A stretch of DNA of 53,881 nucleotides, taken from positions 1 through 53,881 of the forward strand of contig JAKQBN010000062.1 in NCBI GenBank assembly GCA_029559475.1. Direction: 5' to 3'. Source of the stretch: a bacterium. GTDB lineage: Bacteria > UBA4055. Shown piece after piece: positions 6,133 through 13,860 of this stretch (its first letter is position 1; every line of letters starts with the position of its first letter). The notes below the pieces were generated by a model that ran no database searches, was not told the origin of the DNA, and saw nothing but the letters and a program-made list of their open reading frames with translations. A program made the translations under genes and the position numbers.

Positions 6133-8823
6133 ATGAGTAAAAAATTCGTTTACGACTTCAGCGAAGGCGATGCCTCGATGAAGGAAGTTCTCGGCGGCAA
6201 GGGAGCGAACCTGGCAGAGATGACAAAACTTGGAATACCGGTACCGCCCGGGTTTACGATCTCGACAGAAGCTTGTCAGGATTACTACAAAGACGGAAAA
6301 AATAAGATGTCAAATGAGATCATTGAGGAGTATAAATCTCATCTTAAAAAAGTTGAAGAAAAAATGGGAAAGAAACTCGGTGACAACTCAGATCCTTTGC
6401 TTTTTTCAGTAAGATCAGGTGCTGCAGCTTCTATGCCCGGCATGATGGACACGATATTAAACCTCGGACTTAACGATTTATCCGTTAAAGGGCTAATCAA
6501 TAAAACCGGAAACGCAAGGTTCGGTTACGATTCATACAGAAGATTCATCCAGATGTTCGGCGACGTCGTAATGGGCGTTCCGGGGGACCTGTTCGAAAAA
6601 GAACTTCATGCGGTAAAAGAGGCTAAAGGAGCAAAATACGATACAGACCTTACGGCTGAAGATCTTCAGGAAGTCATCGAAAGATACAAAAAAGCAGTAG
6701 AAAAAGCTAAAGGAACCCAGTTCCCGCAGAATCCGGATGAACAGCTGCAGATGTCGATCGAAGCTGTTTTCCGTTCATGGAACAACGACAGGGCGATCCT
6801 TTACAGAAAACTCAACGATCTGAAAAACCTTGCCGGAACAGCGGTAAACGTTCAGGTAATGGTTTTCGGAAATAAAGGAAATACAAGCGGTACCGGCGTT
6901 TGCTTCACAAGAAACCCAAGCACGGGAGAAAATAAATTCTACGGCGAATACCTTATGAACGCTCAGGGAGAAGACGTTGTAGCAGGTATTAGAACACCCC
7001 AGCCCATCGAAACATTGAATGAACAGAATAAACATGTTTATGAAGAACTCGTATCATACAGGAACAATCTCGAAAAGCATTACAAAGATATGCAGGACAT
7101 GGAGTTCACGATCGAGGAAGGCAAACTATGGATGCTTCAGACCAGGAACGGAAAGAGAACAGCGGCCGCGGCCGTTAAAATGGCAGTCGATATGCATAAT
7201 GAAGGCCTGATCGACAAAGAAACCGCTATTCTCAGAGTAAAACCTGCCCAGTTAGACCAGCTTTTACATCCTCAGCTCGATATGAAGATCGTAAAAGGAA
7301 TGAAACCGTTGGCAAAAGGCCTTCCGGCATCTCCCGGCGCCGCGGTCGGACAGATAGTTTTTGACGCTTACGAAGCTCATGATCTTTACGAAGAAGGCAA
7401 AAAAGTTATTCTCTGCCGTACTGAAACATCACCGGAAGACCTTATCGGTATGAACGCTTCAGAAGGTATTCTGACATCGAGAGGCGGAATGACATCTCAC
7501 GCTGCTGTTGTAGCGAGAGGAATGGGAAAATGCTGCGTCGCAGGCTGTTCTGAAGCCAAGATCGACGAAGCTGCTAAAACCCTGACTTTCGGAAATAAAA
7601 CATTCAAAGAAGGCGAGATTATCACTCTGAACGGAAGCGAAGGAACGGTTTACGAAGGATCCATCCCTGTGGTCGACCCTGAACTCTCCGGCGATTTCGC
7701 GACTTTAATGGAATGGGCTGACGAATTCAGAGAACTTTTAATAAAAACGAATGCCGACACACCGCACGATACGGCTGTAGCTGTAAAATTCGGCGCTGAA
7801 GGAATCGGACTCTGCAGAACCGAACACATGTTCTTCGAAGCATCCAGGATCAAGGCCGTAAGAGAGATGATCGTAGCGAAAAACACTCCCGACAGAGAAA
7901 AAGCTCTAGCTAAGATAGAACCTTATCAGCAGAAGGATTTTGAAGAGATGTTCAAAGTTCTTGAAGGCAGGCCGATGATCATCAGGCTACTCGATCCGCC
8001 GCTTCATGAATTCCTTCCAAAAGAAGAAGAAGACATCATAGGCGTTGCAAAAGAAATCAACGTTACAGTTGAACAGCTTAAACAGACAATCAGCAGCCTT
8101 CACGAATTCAACCCGATGCTCGGTTTCAGAGGATGCCGCCTGGCCGTTGTTTATCCCGAGATCGGAAGAATGCAGGCGAGAGCGATATTTAAAGCAGCTA
8201 TGAATGTAAAAGGGTCAAAACCATGGATCGAAGTACCTCTTACAGGAAAAGTAAAAGAATATCTGATCGTAAAAGAAATAATCGAGCAGGTTGCTGTAGA
8301 ACTCGGCGCAAAAGGTAAAGTTGACTATAAGGTCGGAACGATGATAGAGGTTCCTAGAGCCGCTCTTACAGCGCACGAATTCGCGGGAGAATGCGATTTT
8401 ATGAGCTTTGGAACTAACGATCTGACACAGATGACCTGCGGTTTCTCAAGGGATGACGCAGGAAGTTTCCTGGGTAAATACGTCGATCTCGGAATATATG
8501 AAAAAGACCCGTTCCAGACGATAGACCGCGACGGTGTTGGAAACCTTATGTATCACTGCGTATCTGTCGCGAAAGAAACTAATCCCGACATACACATCGG
8601 AATTTGCGGAGAGCACGGCGGAGATCCCGATTCGGTAGAATTCTGCCACATGATCGGTCTTGACGAAGTCAGCTGTTCACCATACCGTGTGCCTATCGCA
8701 AGACTTGCTGCAGCTCACGCAGCTATCAATTTCCCGTATGAAGAAGAGTGCGGATGCGGTGACGACGACTGCGGCTGCGGAGATGACCACGGTCACGACT
8801 GCGGATGCGGACACAGCCACTAA
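6133..8823 (+). CDS. ppdK: pyruvate, phosphate dikinase with an extra Cys/His-rich C-terminal tail
   Basis: Interconverts pyruvate + ATP + Pi and phosphoenolpyruvate + AMP + PPi in the cytoplasm; in anaerobes it works in PPi-linked glycolysis or gluconeogenesis. The N-terminal nucleotide domain opens with GGKGANLAEM (22-31). The swivelling domain carries the phospho-histidine in GGMTSHAAVVARG (His456). The C-terminal PEP/pyruvate barrel has GICGEHGGDP with the catalytic Cys825 and ends in PYRVPIARLAAAHAA, where the family normally stops. Here about 24 more residues (873-896) follow, made almost only of Cys, Gly, Asp and His (CGCGDDDCGCG and HGHDCGCGHSH), with six Cys and four His. This looks like a metal-binding tail and is unusual for the family. 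Ribosome site GAGG lies just before the ATG. Confidence 0.95.
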   Translation: MSKKFVYDFSEGDASMKEVLGGKGANLAEMTKLGIPVPPGFTISTEACQDYYKDGKNKMSNEIIEEYKSHLKKVEEKMGKKLGDNSDPLLFSVRSGAAASMPGMMDTILNLGLNDLSVKGLINKTGNARFGYDSYRRFIQMFGDVVMGVPGDLFEKELHAVKEAKGAKYDTDLTAEDLQEVIERYKKAVEKAKGTQFPQNPDEQLQMSIEAVFRSWNNDRAILYRKLNDLKNLAGTAVNVQVMVFGNKGNTSGTGVCFTRNPSTGENKFYGEYLMNAQGEDVVAGIRTPQPIETLNEQNKHVYEELVSYRNNLEKHYKDMQDMEFTIEEGKLWMLQTRNGKRTAAAAVKMAVDMHNEGLIDKETAILRVKPAQLDQLLHPQLDMKIVKGMKPLAKGLPASPGAAVGQIVFDAYEAHDLYEEGKKVILCRTETSPEDLIGMNASEGILTSRGGMTSHAAVVARGMGKCCVAGCSEAKIDEAAKTLTFGNKTFKEGEIITLNGSEGTVYEGSIPVVDPELSGDFATLMEWADEFRELLIKTNADTPHDTAVAVKFGAEGIGLCRTEHMFFEASRIKAVREMIVAKNTPDREKALAKIEPYQQKDFEEMFKVLEGRPMIIRLLDPPLHEFLPKEEEDIIGVAKEINVTVEQLKQTISSLHEFNPMLGFRGCRLAVVYPEIGRMQARAIFKAAMNVKGSKPWIEVPLTGKVKEYLIVKEIIEQVAVELGAKGKVDYKVGTMIEVPRAALTAHEFAGECDFMSFGTNDLTQMTCGFSRDDAGSFLGKYVDLGIYEKDPFQTIDRDGVGNLMYHCVSVAKETNPDIHIGICGEHGGDPDSVEFCHMIGLDEVSCSPYRVPIARLAAAHAAINFPYEEECGCGDDDCGCGDDHGHDCGCGHSH

Positions 8824-8840
8824 ACACAATTTTTAACAAC

Positions 8841-8873
8841 AAAAAAAGGAGCCTGATACGGCTCCTTTTTTTT
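8841..8873. terminator. bidirectional terminator between ppdK and the convergent gene at 8894
   Basis: Stem GGAGCC (8848-8853) / GGCTCC (8860-8865) with a 6-nt loop, flanked by seven A on one side and eight T on the other, so it can act on both strands. Confidence 0.85.
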
Positions 8874-8893
8874 GTTAGATAAAAATAAAATAA

Positions 8894-9316
8894 CTATCTT
8901 GTCGCAGGAGCTGTCTTGACCGGTTTAGCTTTTAGAGGCGTTTTTACTTCAGCTTTTTCGGGAACTGCCGCCGTGGTTTTTGAAACGGTAAGCTCAAGAT
9001 CGGACATTCCGCCCTTATTGCACCTCGCTTTTACCGTCAGTTTATCGCCAGGTTTCGCATCAGAGATCTTATAAACAAGGTTTCCCTTCGTCGCATCATC
9101 CTGAGAATGAAGTTTCTGATTGATGATCTCTTTACCGTTCAGTTCCACGCTAACAACGAAAATGAAATGCTTCATTCTGTCATCCACTTTATGATCGAAA
9201 TCAACGGTCAAGATTGATTTATCCGCATCGAAAACGGCGTTTAACTTAGATGCAGGGTGAGAATAAAGAGATGCTGCAACTGCGAGAACTAAAAGCAGAA
9301 CAGTGAATTTTTTCAT
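8894..9316 (-). CDS. small exported protein of unknown function
   Basis: 140 residues with a signal peptide (MKKFTVLLLVLAVAASLYS, cleavage near residues 18-20). The mature part begins with HPASKLNAVFD and alternates short beta-type strands (ILTVDFDHKV, HFIFVVSVELNGK, KLTVKARCN), suggesting a small beta-sandwich. The tail is rich in Pro, Lys and Ala. There is one Cys and several His (in FDHK, MKHF, KLHS) but no motif I can name. It lies 17 bp after a two-helix membrane protein and downstream of rlmM. It may be a periplasmic partner of that membrane protein; this is a guess from position only. Confidence 0.6.
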   Translation of the reverse strand: MKKFTVLLLVLAVAASLYSHPASKLNAVFDADKSILTVDFDHKVDDRMKHFIFVVSVELNGKEIINQKLHSQDDATKGNLVYKISDAKPGDKLTVKARCNKGGMSDLELTVSKTTAAVPEKAEVKTPLKAKPVKTAPATR

Positions 9317-9333
9317 AAATGATCCTCCTGATT

Positions 9334-9513
9334 TTATAGATTATAATAAATTACGATCGCTGCGTGGATAGTAATAACGAACAGCCCTGACCATGCGAAC
9401 AACCTGTGATAAACAGGTTTCAGTTTAATTACCCTTTTACCTGTGAGTATGGCGAGAACGATAAGTATGTAAGCTGCGATACCGAGAGGTATTACAAGAT
9501 CATACAGTTCCAT
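9334..9513 (-). CDS. small two-helix membrane protein with conserved-looking histidines
   Basis: The ATG at 9513 follows AAGGAG; a longer frame starting further upstream has no ribosome site. The 59-residue product has two hydrophobic helices (about 8-24 and 40-57) joined by a basic loop (GKRVIKLKPVYHR). His36 precedes helix 2 and His50 lies inside it (VITIHAAIVIYY). His-bearing helix pairs of this kind occur in b-type cytochrome and ferric-reductase-like membrane proteins, so haem binding is possible but not shown. A possible weak promoter (TTGCTT, then TATATT on the minus strand near 9530-9560) could serve this gene and the exported protein after it. Confidence 0.6.
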   Translation of the reverse strand: MELYDLVIPLGIAAYILIVLAILTGKRVIKLKPVYHRLFAWSGLFVITIHAAIVIYYNL

Positions 9514-9567
9514 TTCATTCTCCTTTTTTTTAAAAGCAATATACACAATATTTTTTAAAAAGCAAAA

Positions 9568-10578
9568 TCACTCAAGCCTTCCCATTAATGTGATCTCGTC
9601 CCTGTCGTGGAACAAATGCCTAACTTTCAGATCCAGGCAGCGTTTTTTAACGTAGGATGAGTTTGAAGTTAATTTTTCCAGAAGTTCATCCGGATTCACG
9701 CGGCCGAATTTAAGATTCACTATAAAATACCGGCACCACTTTTTATCGATCCATTTTTCGAGAAGCTTCAATACCATATTCGGATGTTCCACCATGTCGC
9801 AGAATAGCCAGTCATAAGTTCTGTCCGGAATGTAGCTGAAAGCATCTGCAGCCAGCCGGGCAATTCGGATATTATTCTTAGCACCCGCCTTAAGTTCACC
9901 ATTGTCGACCGCAGTAACGACGGCTTCTTTTTTCGCAGCGCTGTAGCTCCATCCGCCGGGAGCAGCGCCCAGATCACATACGGTCTGATTTTTTGACGGA
10001 TGTAATCCCATTGCCTGATAAGCTTCCTCGACCTTCATAAACGATCTTGAGGGCGCGTCAGGGTCGTCAGACACTCTTTTCTGACCGTACCAGACAAAGT
10101 CAGAAGACAAATGTACTTTATCGAAATCTTCAAAATAGAGGATCATTCCTCTGTTTATGCCCTGTTCTTCAGGCAGTCTGTGCACCGCGAGCCTGAATAT
10201 TTTTCCTGCGATCCTTCTAAGATATTCTCCTGTCTGTTCTTCAACGGCTGATTCCCTTTTGCCTATTCCTGTGATCGACTGATTCGGAAGTATCAGAAAA
10301 GGCCATTCCGATTCGATCTTTCTTGTTTTATTAATATTGAAGAATTTCTCAGCTATTTCGCGGCTGATCGTATTGACTGATGCTCCTTCGATAAGCACCG
10401 GATCGATCATACAGAAATGAGGAAAGCAAAGATCTTCAGCCGCTTTTCCTGCTTTCTCTGCTGATTTTGCATATATGCATCCCTGAAATACCGAACGGGA
10501 TAAAAAACCGTTCCTCACAAGCTCGTTCTCCAGATTATTTTCGTATCCTTTGCTGCAGGTAAAGATCAGTTTCGACAT
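9568..10578 (-). CDS. rlmM: 23S rRNA (cytidine-2498 2'-O)-methyltransferase
   Basis: Methylates the ribose of C2498 in the peptidyl-transferase centre of 23S rRNA (E. coli numbering), using S-adenosylmethionine. The N-terminal half matches the RNA-binding THUMP-like part of RlmM. The RlmM block VWYGQKRVSDDPDAPSRSF precedes the FtsJ/RrmJ-type methyltransferase domain, whose SAM motif is DLGAAPGGW (about 202-210). WLFCDMVEHP carries the second acidic catalytic region and FIVNLKFGR the downstream strand. The 336-residue length is a little shorter than the E. coli enzyme (about 366). The start is set at the ATG at 10578, about 7 bases after AGGGG; a TTG two codons upstream is too close to that site. 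Confidence 0.85.
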   Translation of the reverse strand: MSKLIFTCSKGYENNLENELVRNGFLSRSVFQGCIYAKSAEKAGKAAEDLCFPHFCMIDPVLIEGASVNTISREIAEKFFNINKTRKIESEWPFLILPNQSITGIGKRESAVEEQTGEYLRRIAGKIFRLAVHRLPEEQGINRGMILYFEDFDKVHLSSDFVWYGQKRVSDDPDAPSRSFMKVEEAYQAMGLHPSKNQTVCDLGAAPGGWSYSAAKKEAVVTAVDNGELKAGAKNNIRIARLAADAFSYIPDRTYDWLFCDMVEHPNMVLKLLEKWIDKKWCRYFIVNLKFGRVNPDELLEKLTSNSSYVKKRCLDLKVRHLFHDRDEITLMGRLE

Positions 10579-10635
10579 AATCAAACCCCTAATGTTAGAC
10601 CGGAAATATACATTAAAAATTATGATTATAAAAGC

Positions 10636-10664
10636 TTGATTAAATTAAACCGGATAATTAAATT
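10636..10664 (+). promoter_or_regulatory. sigma-70 promoter of the GNAT gene
   Basis: TTGATT (10636-10641) and TAAATT (10659-10664), 17-bp spacer, about 20 nt upstream of the ATG at 10685. Confidence 0.5.
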
Positions 10665-10684
10665 TCAGAAAATTAACGGATCAA

Positions 10685-11158
10685 ATGATGGTAGAGATCA
10701 CAAGACCCACTCTTAATGAGATCAAAAGCGTTTTCAAAAGCGAATGGGGAGCTGATTTTATTGTTGAGAACGGCAGGTTCATTAAGTCGTACGAAGTAGA
10801 GGGATTTATAGCCAAACTGAAAGGGAAAACACTCGGTCTTATAACCTATATTATTCGTGAAGAAGTTGTTGAGATAGTGACGTTAAACAGCCTCGCACCC
10901 GCAAAGGGTATAGGCACGATGCTTTTGAATAAGGTTATTGAAATAACGAAAGATGCCGGCAGGAATAAAATTTTTCTTGTTACAACGAACGACAACATCC
11001 ACGCCATCGGATTCTATCAGAAGCGAAATTTCAGGATCACGAATATCAGGCCAGACGCCGTCACCGAATCAAGAAAGATCAAACCGGAGATACCTTTGTA
11101 CGGAAAGAACGGGATACAAGTCCGCGACGAGGTAGAAATGCAGCTTGTTCTGGAATGA
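10685..11158 (+). CDS. GNAT-family N-acetyltransferase
   Basis: 157 residues with the GCN5-related acetyltransferase fold. Beta4 is VVEIVTLNSL and motif A, the acetyl-CoA pyrophosphate loop, is LAPAKGIGTMLL. A helix and then FLVTTNDNIHAIGFYQKRNFR (motif B region, with the usual Asn and Tyr) follow. The substrate cannot be told from the sequence. The first of two neighbouring ATGs (10685, 10688) is used, but no strong ribosome site distinguishes them. It has its own promoter and is followed by the promoter of the tRNA. Confidence 0.8.
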   Translation: MMVEITRPTLNEIKSVFKSEWGADFIVENGRFIKSYEVEGFIAKLKGKTLGLITYIIREEVVEIVTLNSLAPAKGIGTMLLNKVIEITKDAGRNKIFLVTTNDNIHAIGFYQKRNFRITNIRPDAVTESRKIKPEIPLYGKNGIQVRDEVEMQLVLE

Positions 11159-11189
11159 ACATCAGGAAAGTTGTTTTTGAAAAATCGAA

Positions 11190-11218
11190 TTGATTATCAC
11201 GTAATTTTAGTTTATTTT
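11190..11218 (+). promoter_or_regulatory. sigma-70 promoter of tRNA-Ser
   Basis: TTGATT (11190-11195) and TATTTT (11213-11218), 17-bp spacer; the predicted start is about 14 nt before the mature tRNA. Confidence 0.5.
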
Positions 11219-11239
11219 ACATTCCGTTTTTTAAATGCC

Positions 11240-11328
11240 GGAGAGATGCCAGAGCGGCCGATCGGGGCGGTCTCGAAAACCGTTGTATCCTTTACGGGGT
11301 ACCTAGGGTTCGAATCCCTATCTCTCCG
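11240..11328 (+). tRNA. tRNA-Ser (anticodon CGA)
   Basis: 89-nt class II tRNA. The acceptor stem GGAGAGA pairs with TCTCTCC at the 3' end, followed by discriminator G. The anticodon loop CTCGAAA is closed by GCGGT/ACCGT and gives anticodon CGA, reading UCG. A long variable arm typical of tRNA-Ser and the T arm TAGGG-TTCGAAT-CCCTA are present. CCA is not encoded. Only 34 bp without a terminator separate it from the next gene. Confidence 0.93.
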
Positions 11329-11362
11329 CTAAAATTTATAATATTATATAACCGGAGCCGAA

Positions 11363-13840
11363 ATGAAAGTGCTGATTGTGGGCGGAGTAGCCGGAGGAGC
11401 TTCTGCGGGGGCTCGCCTGAGACGACTTGATGAGAAAGCAGAGATCATTATTTTTGAAAAAGGTGAATATATATCTTACGCCAACTGCGGGCTTCCTTAC
11501 TACATAGGGGAAGTAATAACTGAAAGAGACAATCTTCTCTTAAATACTCCCGAATCGTTTAAAAGCGGTTTCAACATAGATGTAAGAGTTAATAATGAAG
11601 TTATTTCGGTTGACGGGAAGAACAAATCCGTTCAGGTGATGAATCTGAAAACCGGTGAAGCGTACTCAGAATCTTACGACAGTCTTATTCTGTGTCCCGG
11701 ATCCGTACCTGCAAAACTGCCTTTCGCAGGCGCTGAAGCGGAATCTGTTTTCACTTTATGGACGGTGCCGGATACTGACAGGATAAAAAAATACATTGAT
11801 GAGAAGTCTCCGAAGTCAGCAGTGGTAATAGGCGGAGGATTCATCGGCCTGGAGATGGTGGAAAACCTTATTCACAGGAATATTGCAGTTTCTCTAGTGG
11901 AAATGCGTGATCAGGTTATGAATTCGGTTGACTTTGAAATTGCTCAAAGTATACATAAAGAGCTCGCTGATAAAGGCGTAGCGCTATATTTAAAAAACGG
12001 CGTTCAGAAAATCGAATATACGGAAGCGGGTACGAAGGTCGCTCTTACGGACGGTGCTGTTCTTACGACAGATCTTGTAATAATGAGCCCGGGAGTAAAA
12101 CCTCAGACTGATTTTCTTGCAAGTTCAGGTATAAAGCTGAATAAAAGAGGCGGGATAATCGTTGATAATAGCATGAGAACTTCGCTGAATGACGTTTATG
12201 CCGCCGGAGACGCGGTCGAAATAGCTGATTTTATCACAGGCGAACCTGCAATGATACCTCTTGCGGGACCTGCGAACAAACAGGGACGAATAGCGGCGGA
12301 CAACATCTGCGGCATAGCTTCAGCTTACGAAGCTACACAGGGAACTTCGATCGCAAAGATACTGGATATTGTCGTCGCTTCAACGGGAATGAACGAAAAA
12401 AGTGCGGCAGTTAAAGGCATGAAGCCCGGAACAGATTATGATGTCGCGGTACTCCATCCCAAATCCCACGCTTCCTATTACCCCGGCGCAATGCCGATGA
12501 CGATAAAGCTTATTTACAGGCTGATAGACGGAAAAATACTCGGCGCGCAGGCTGTAGGATACGAAGGTGTTGATAAAAGGATAGATGTTATTGCAGCCTG
12601 CATCAGAAAAGGCTGCACTGTTGGTGATCTTACTGAACTGGAACTGACATACGCGCCGCCTTTTTCATCAGCGAAAGATCCGGTCAACATGGCAGGATAC
12701 ATTGCAGAGAACATAATAAGCGGTAAAGTCAGAATGATCACATGGGACAGGGTTAAAGAGATCGAGGATCCGCTTTTTATCGATGTCAGAGAGCAGGTTG
12801 AATTCGATACCGGCTCGATAGATGGAGCAAAGCTGATACCTGTCGGCGAGATCAGAAGCAGGCTTGCAGAACTGGACAGGAATAGGAATATAATTGTTTT
12901 CTGCGCAGTGGGACTGAGAGGATATTACGCATACCGTATTCTTGCAGGAAACGGATTTAAGAATATCTGGAACCTGAACGGAGGACTGACAATATACAGG
13001 GCGGCGAACTGGAAATATGTGCCGTCAGAACCTTTATCAGATAATTCAGGAGACGAGAAGAAAATGACTAACGTAACAGCTGAGATAAATAACGGACAGA
13101 TCATAAAACTCGATGCCTGCGGATTATCGTGCCCCGGGCCGATACAGGCCGTCTTTAAGAAAATGGAGAACATGAAGAACGGCGATGTAGTAGTTGTAAC
13201 AGCATCCGATCCGGGATTTAAAACGGATATTGCGTCGTGGTGTAAAAGGACTAATAATTCGCTTCTCGATGTCAAGACGGAGAACAGGATCGTGACCGCA
13301 AGGATCATGAAAGGATCAGCTGAGAATCAGATAGCGTCCATTACTTCATTAAGCGGCGTAAAAGCTGCAGGAACCGATAAAACCATAGTGGTGTTTTCGG
13401 GTGATCTGGATAAAGCGATAGCCTCATTCATAATCGCGAACGGTGCTGCTGCGATGGGAAGGAAAGTGACAATGTTCTTTACTTTCTGGGGATTAAATAT
13501 TTTAAGAAAAAGTGAAAAACAGAACATTAAAAAAGACTTTATCAGCACAATGTTCGCTTTTATGATGCCGAGAGGAGCGAAAAAACTCGGTCTTTCAAGG
13601 ATGAATATGCTCGGAGCAGGACCCGTGATGATCAAATCGTTAATGAACAAACACAACGTTCCTTTACTTGAAGATCAGATCCAGGCTGCAGTTAAGTCCG
13701 GAGTAAATATTATAGCCTGCAGGATGAGTATGGATCTTATGGGGATCACTGAAAAAGAGCTCATCGACGGTATCAGTTATGCAGGAGTAGCGGCTTATCT
13801 CGATGCGGCTGAAGACGCAAATGTGAATCTGTTCATATAA
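11363..13840 (+). CDS. CoA-disulfide reductase / rhodanese / TusA / DsrE four-domain fusion
   Basis: A cytoplasmic flavoprotein for CoA-disulfide or polysulfide reduction joined to sulfur-carrier domains. Residues 1 to about 450 form the FAD/NAD(P)H disulfide reductase: FAD motif GGVAGGASAGAR (7-18), single active cysteine in SYANCGLPYY (Cys42), NAD motif GGGFIGLEMVE (about 157-167) and the second FAD motif VYAAGDAVE. Residues about 460-555 are a rhodanese domain with catalytic Cys514 (FCAVGLRG). Residues about 575-645 are TusA-like with DACGLSCPGP (Cys586, Cys590). Residues about 663-825 are a DsrE-family domain. Sulfane sulfur could pass between the domain cysteines. The start follows a CCGGAGCC ribosome site. 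It lies just downstream of tRNA-Ser and may share its transcript. Confidence 0.88.
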   Translation: MKVLIVGGVAGGASAGARLRRLDEKAEIIIFEKGEYISYANCGLPYYIGEVITERDNLLLNTPESFKSGFNIDVRVNNEVISVDGKNKSVQVMNLKTGEAYSESYDSLILCPGSVPAKLPFAGAEAESVFTLWTVPDTDRIKKYIDEKSPKSAVVIGGGFIGLEMVENLIHRNIAVSLVEMRDQVMNSVDFEIAQSIHKELADKGVALYLKNGVQKIEYTEAGTKVALTDGAVLTTDLVIMSPGVKPQTDFLASSGIKLNKRGGIIVDNSMRTSLNDVYAAGDAVEIADFITGEPAMIPLAGPANKQGRIAADNICGIASAYEATQGTSIAKILDIVVASTGMNEKSAAVKGMKPGTDYDVAVLHPKSHASYYPGAMPMTIKLIYRLIDGKILGAQAVGYEGVDKRIDVIAACIRKGCTVGDLTELELTYAPPFSSAKDPVNMAGYIAENIISGKVRMITWDRVKEIEDPLFIDVREQVEFDTGSIDGAKLIPVGEIRSRLAELDRNRNIIVFCAVGLRGYYAYRILAGNGFKNIWNLNGGLTIYRAANWKYVPSEPLSDNSGDEKKMTNVTAEINNGQIIKLDACGLSCPGPIQAVFKKMENMKNGDVVVVTASDPGFKTDIASWCKRTNNSLLDVKTENRIVTARIMKGSAENQIASITSLSGVKAAGTDKTIVVFSGDLDKAIASFIIANGAAAMGRKVTMFFTFWGLNILRKSEKQNIKKDFISTMFAFMMPRGAKKLGLSRMNMLGAGPVMIKSLMNKHNVPLLEDQIQAAVKSGVNIIACRMSMDLMGITEKELIDGISYAGVAAYLDAAEDANVNLFI

Positions 13841-13860
13841 TTAGCTTATAAGGATTTGAG

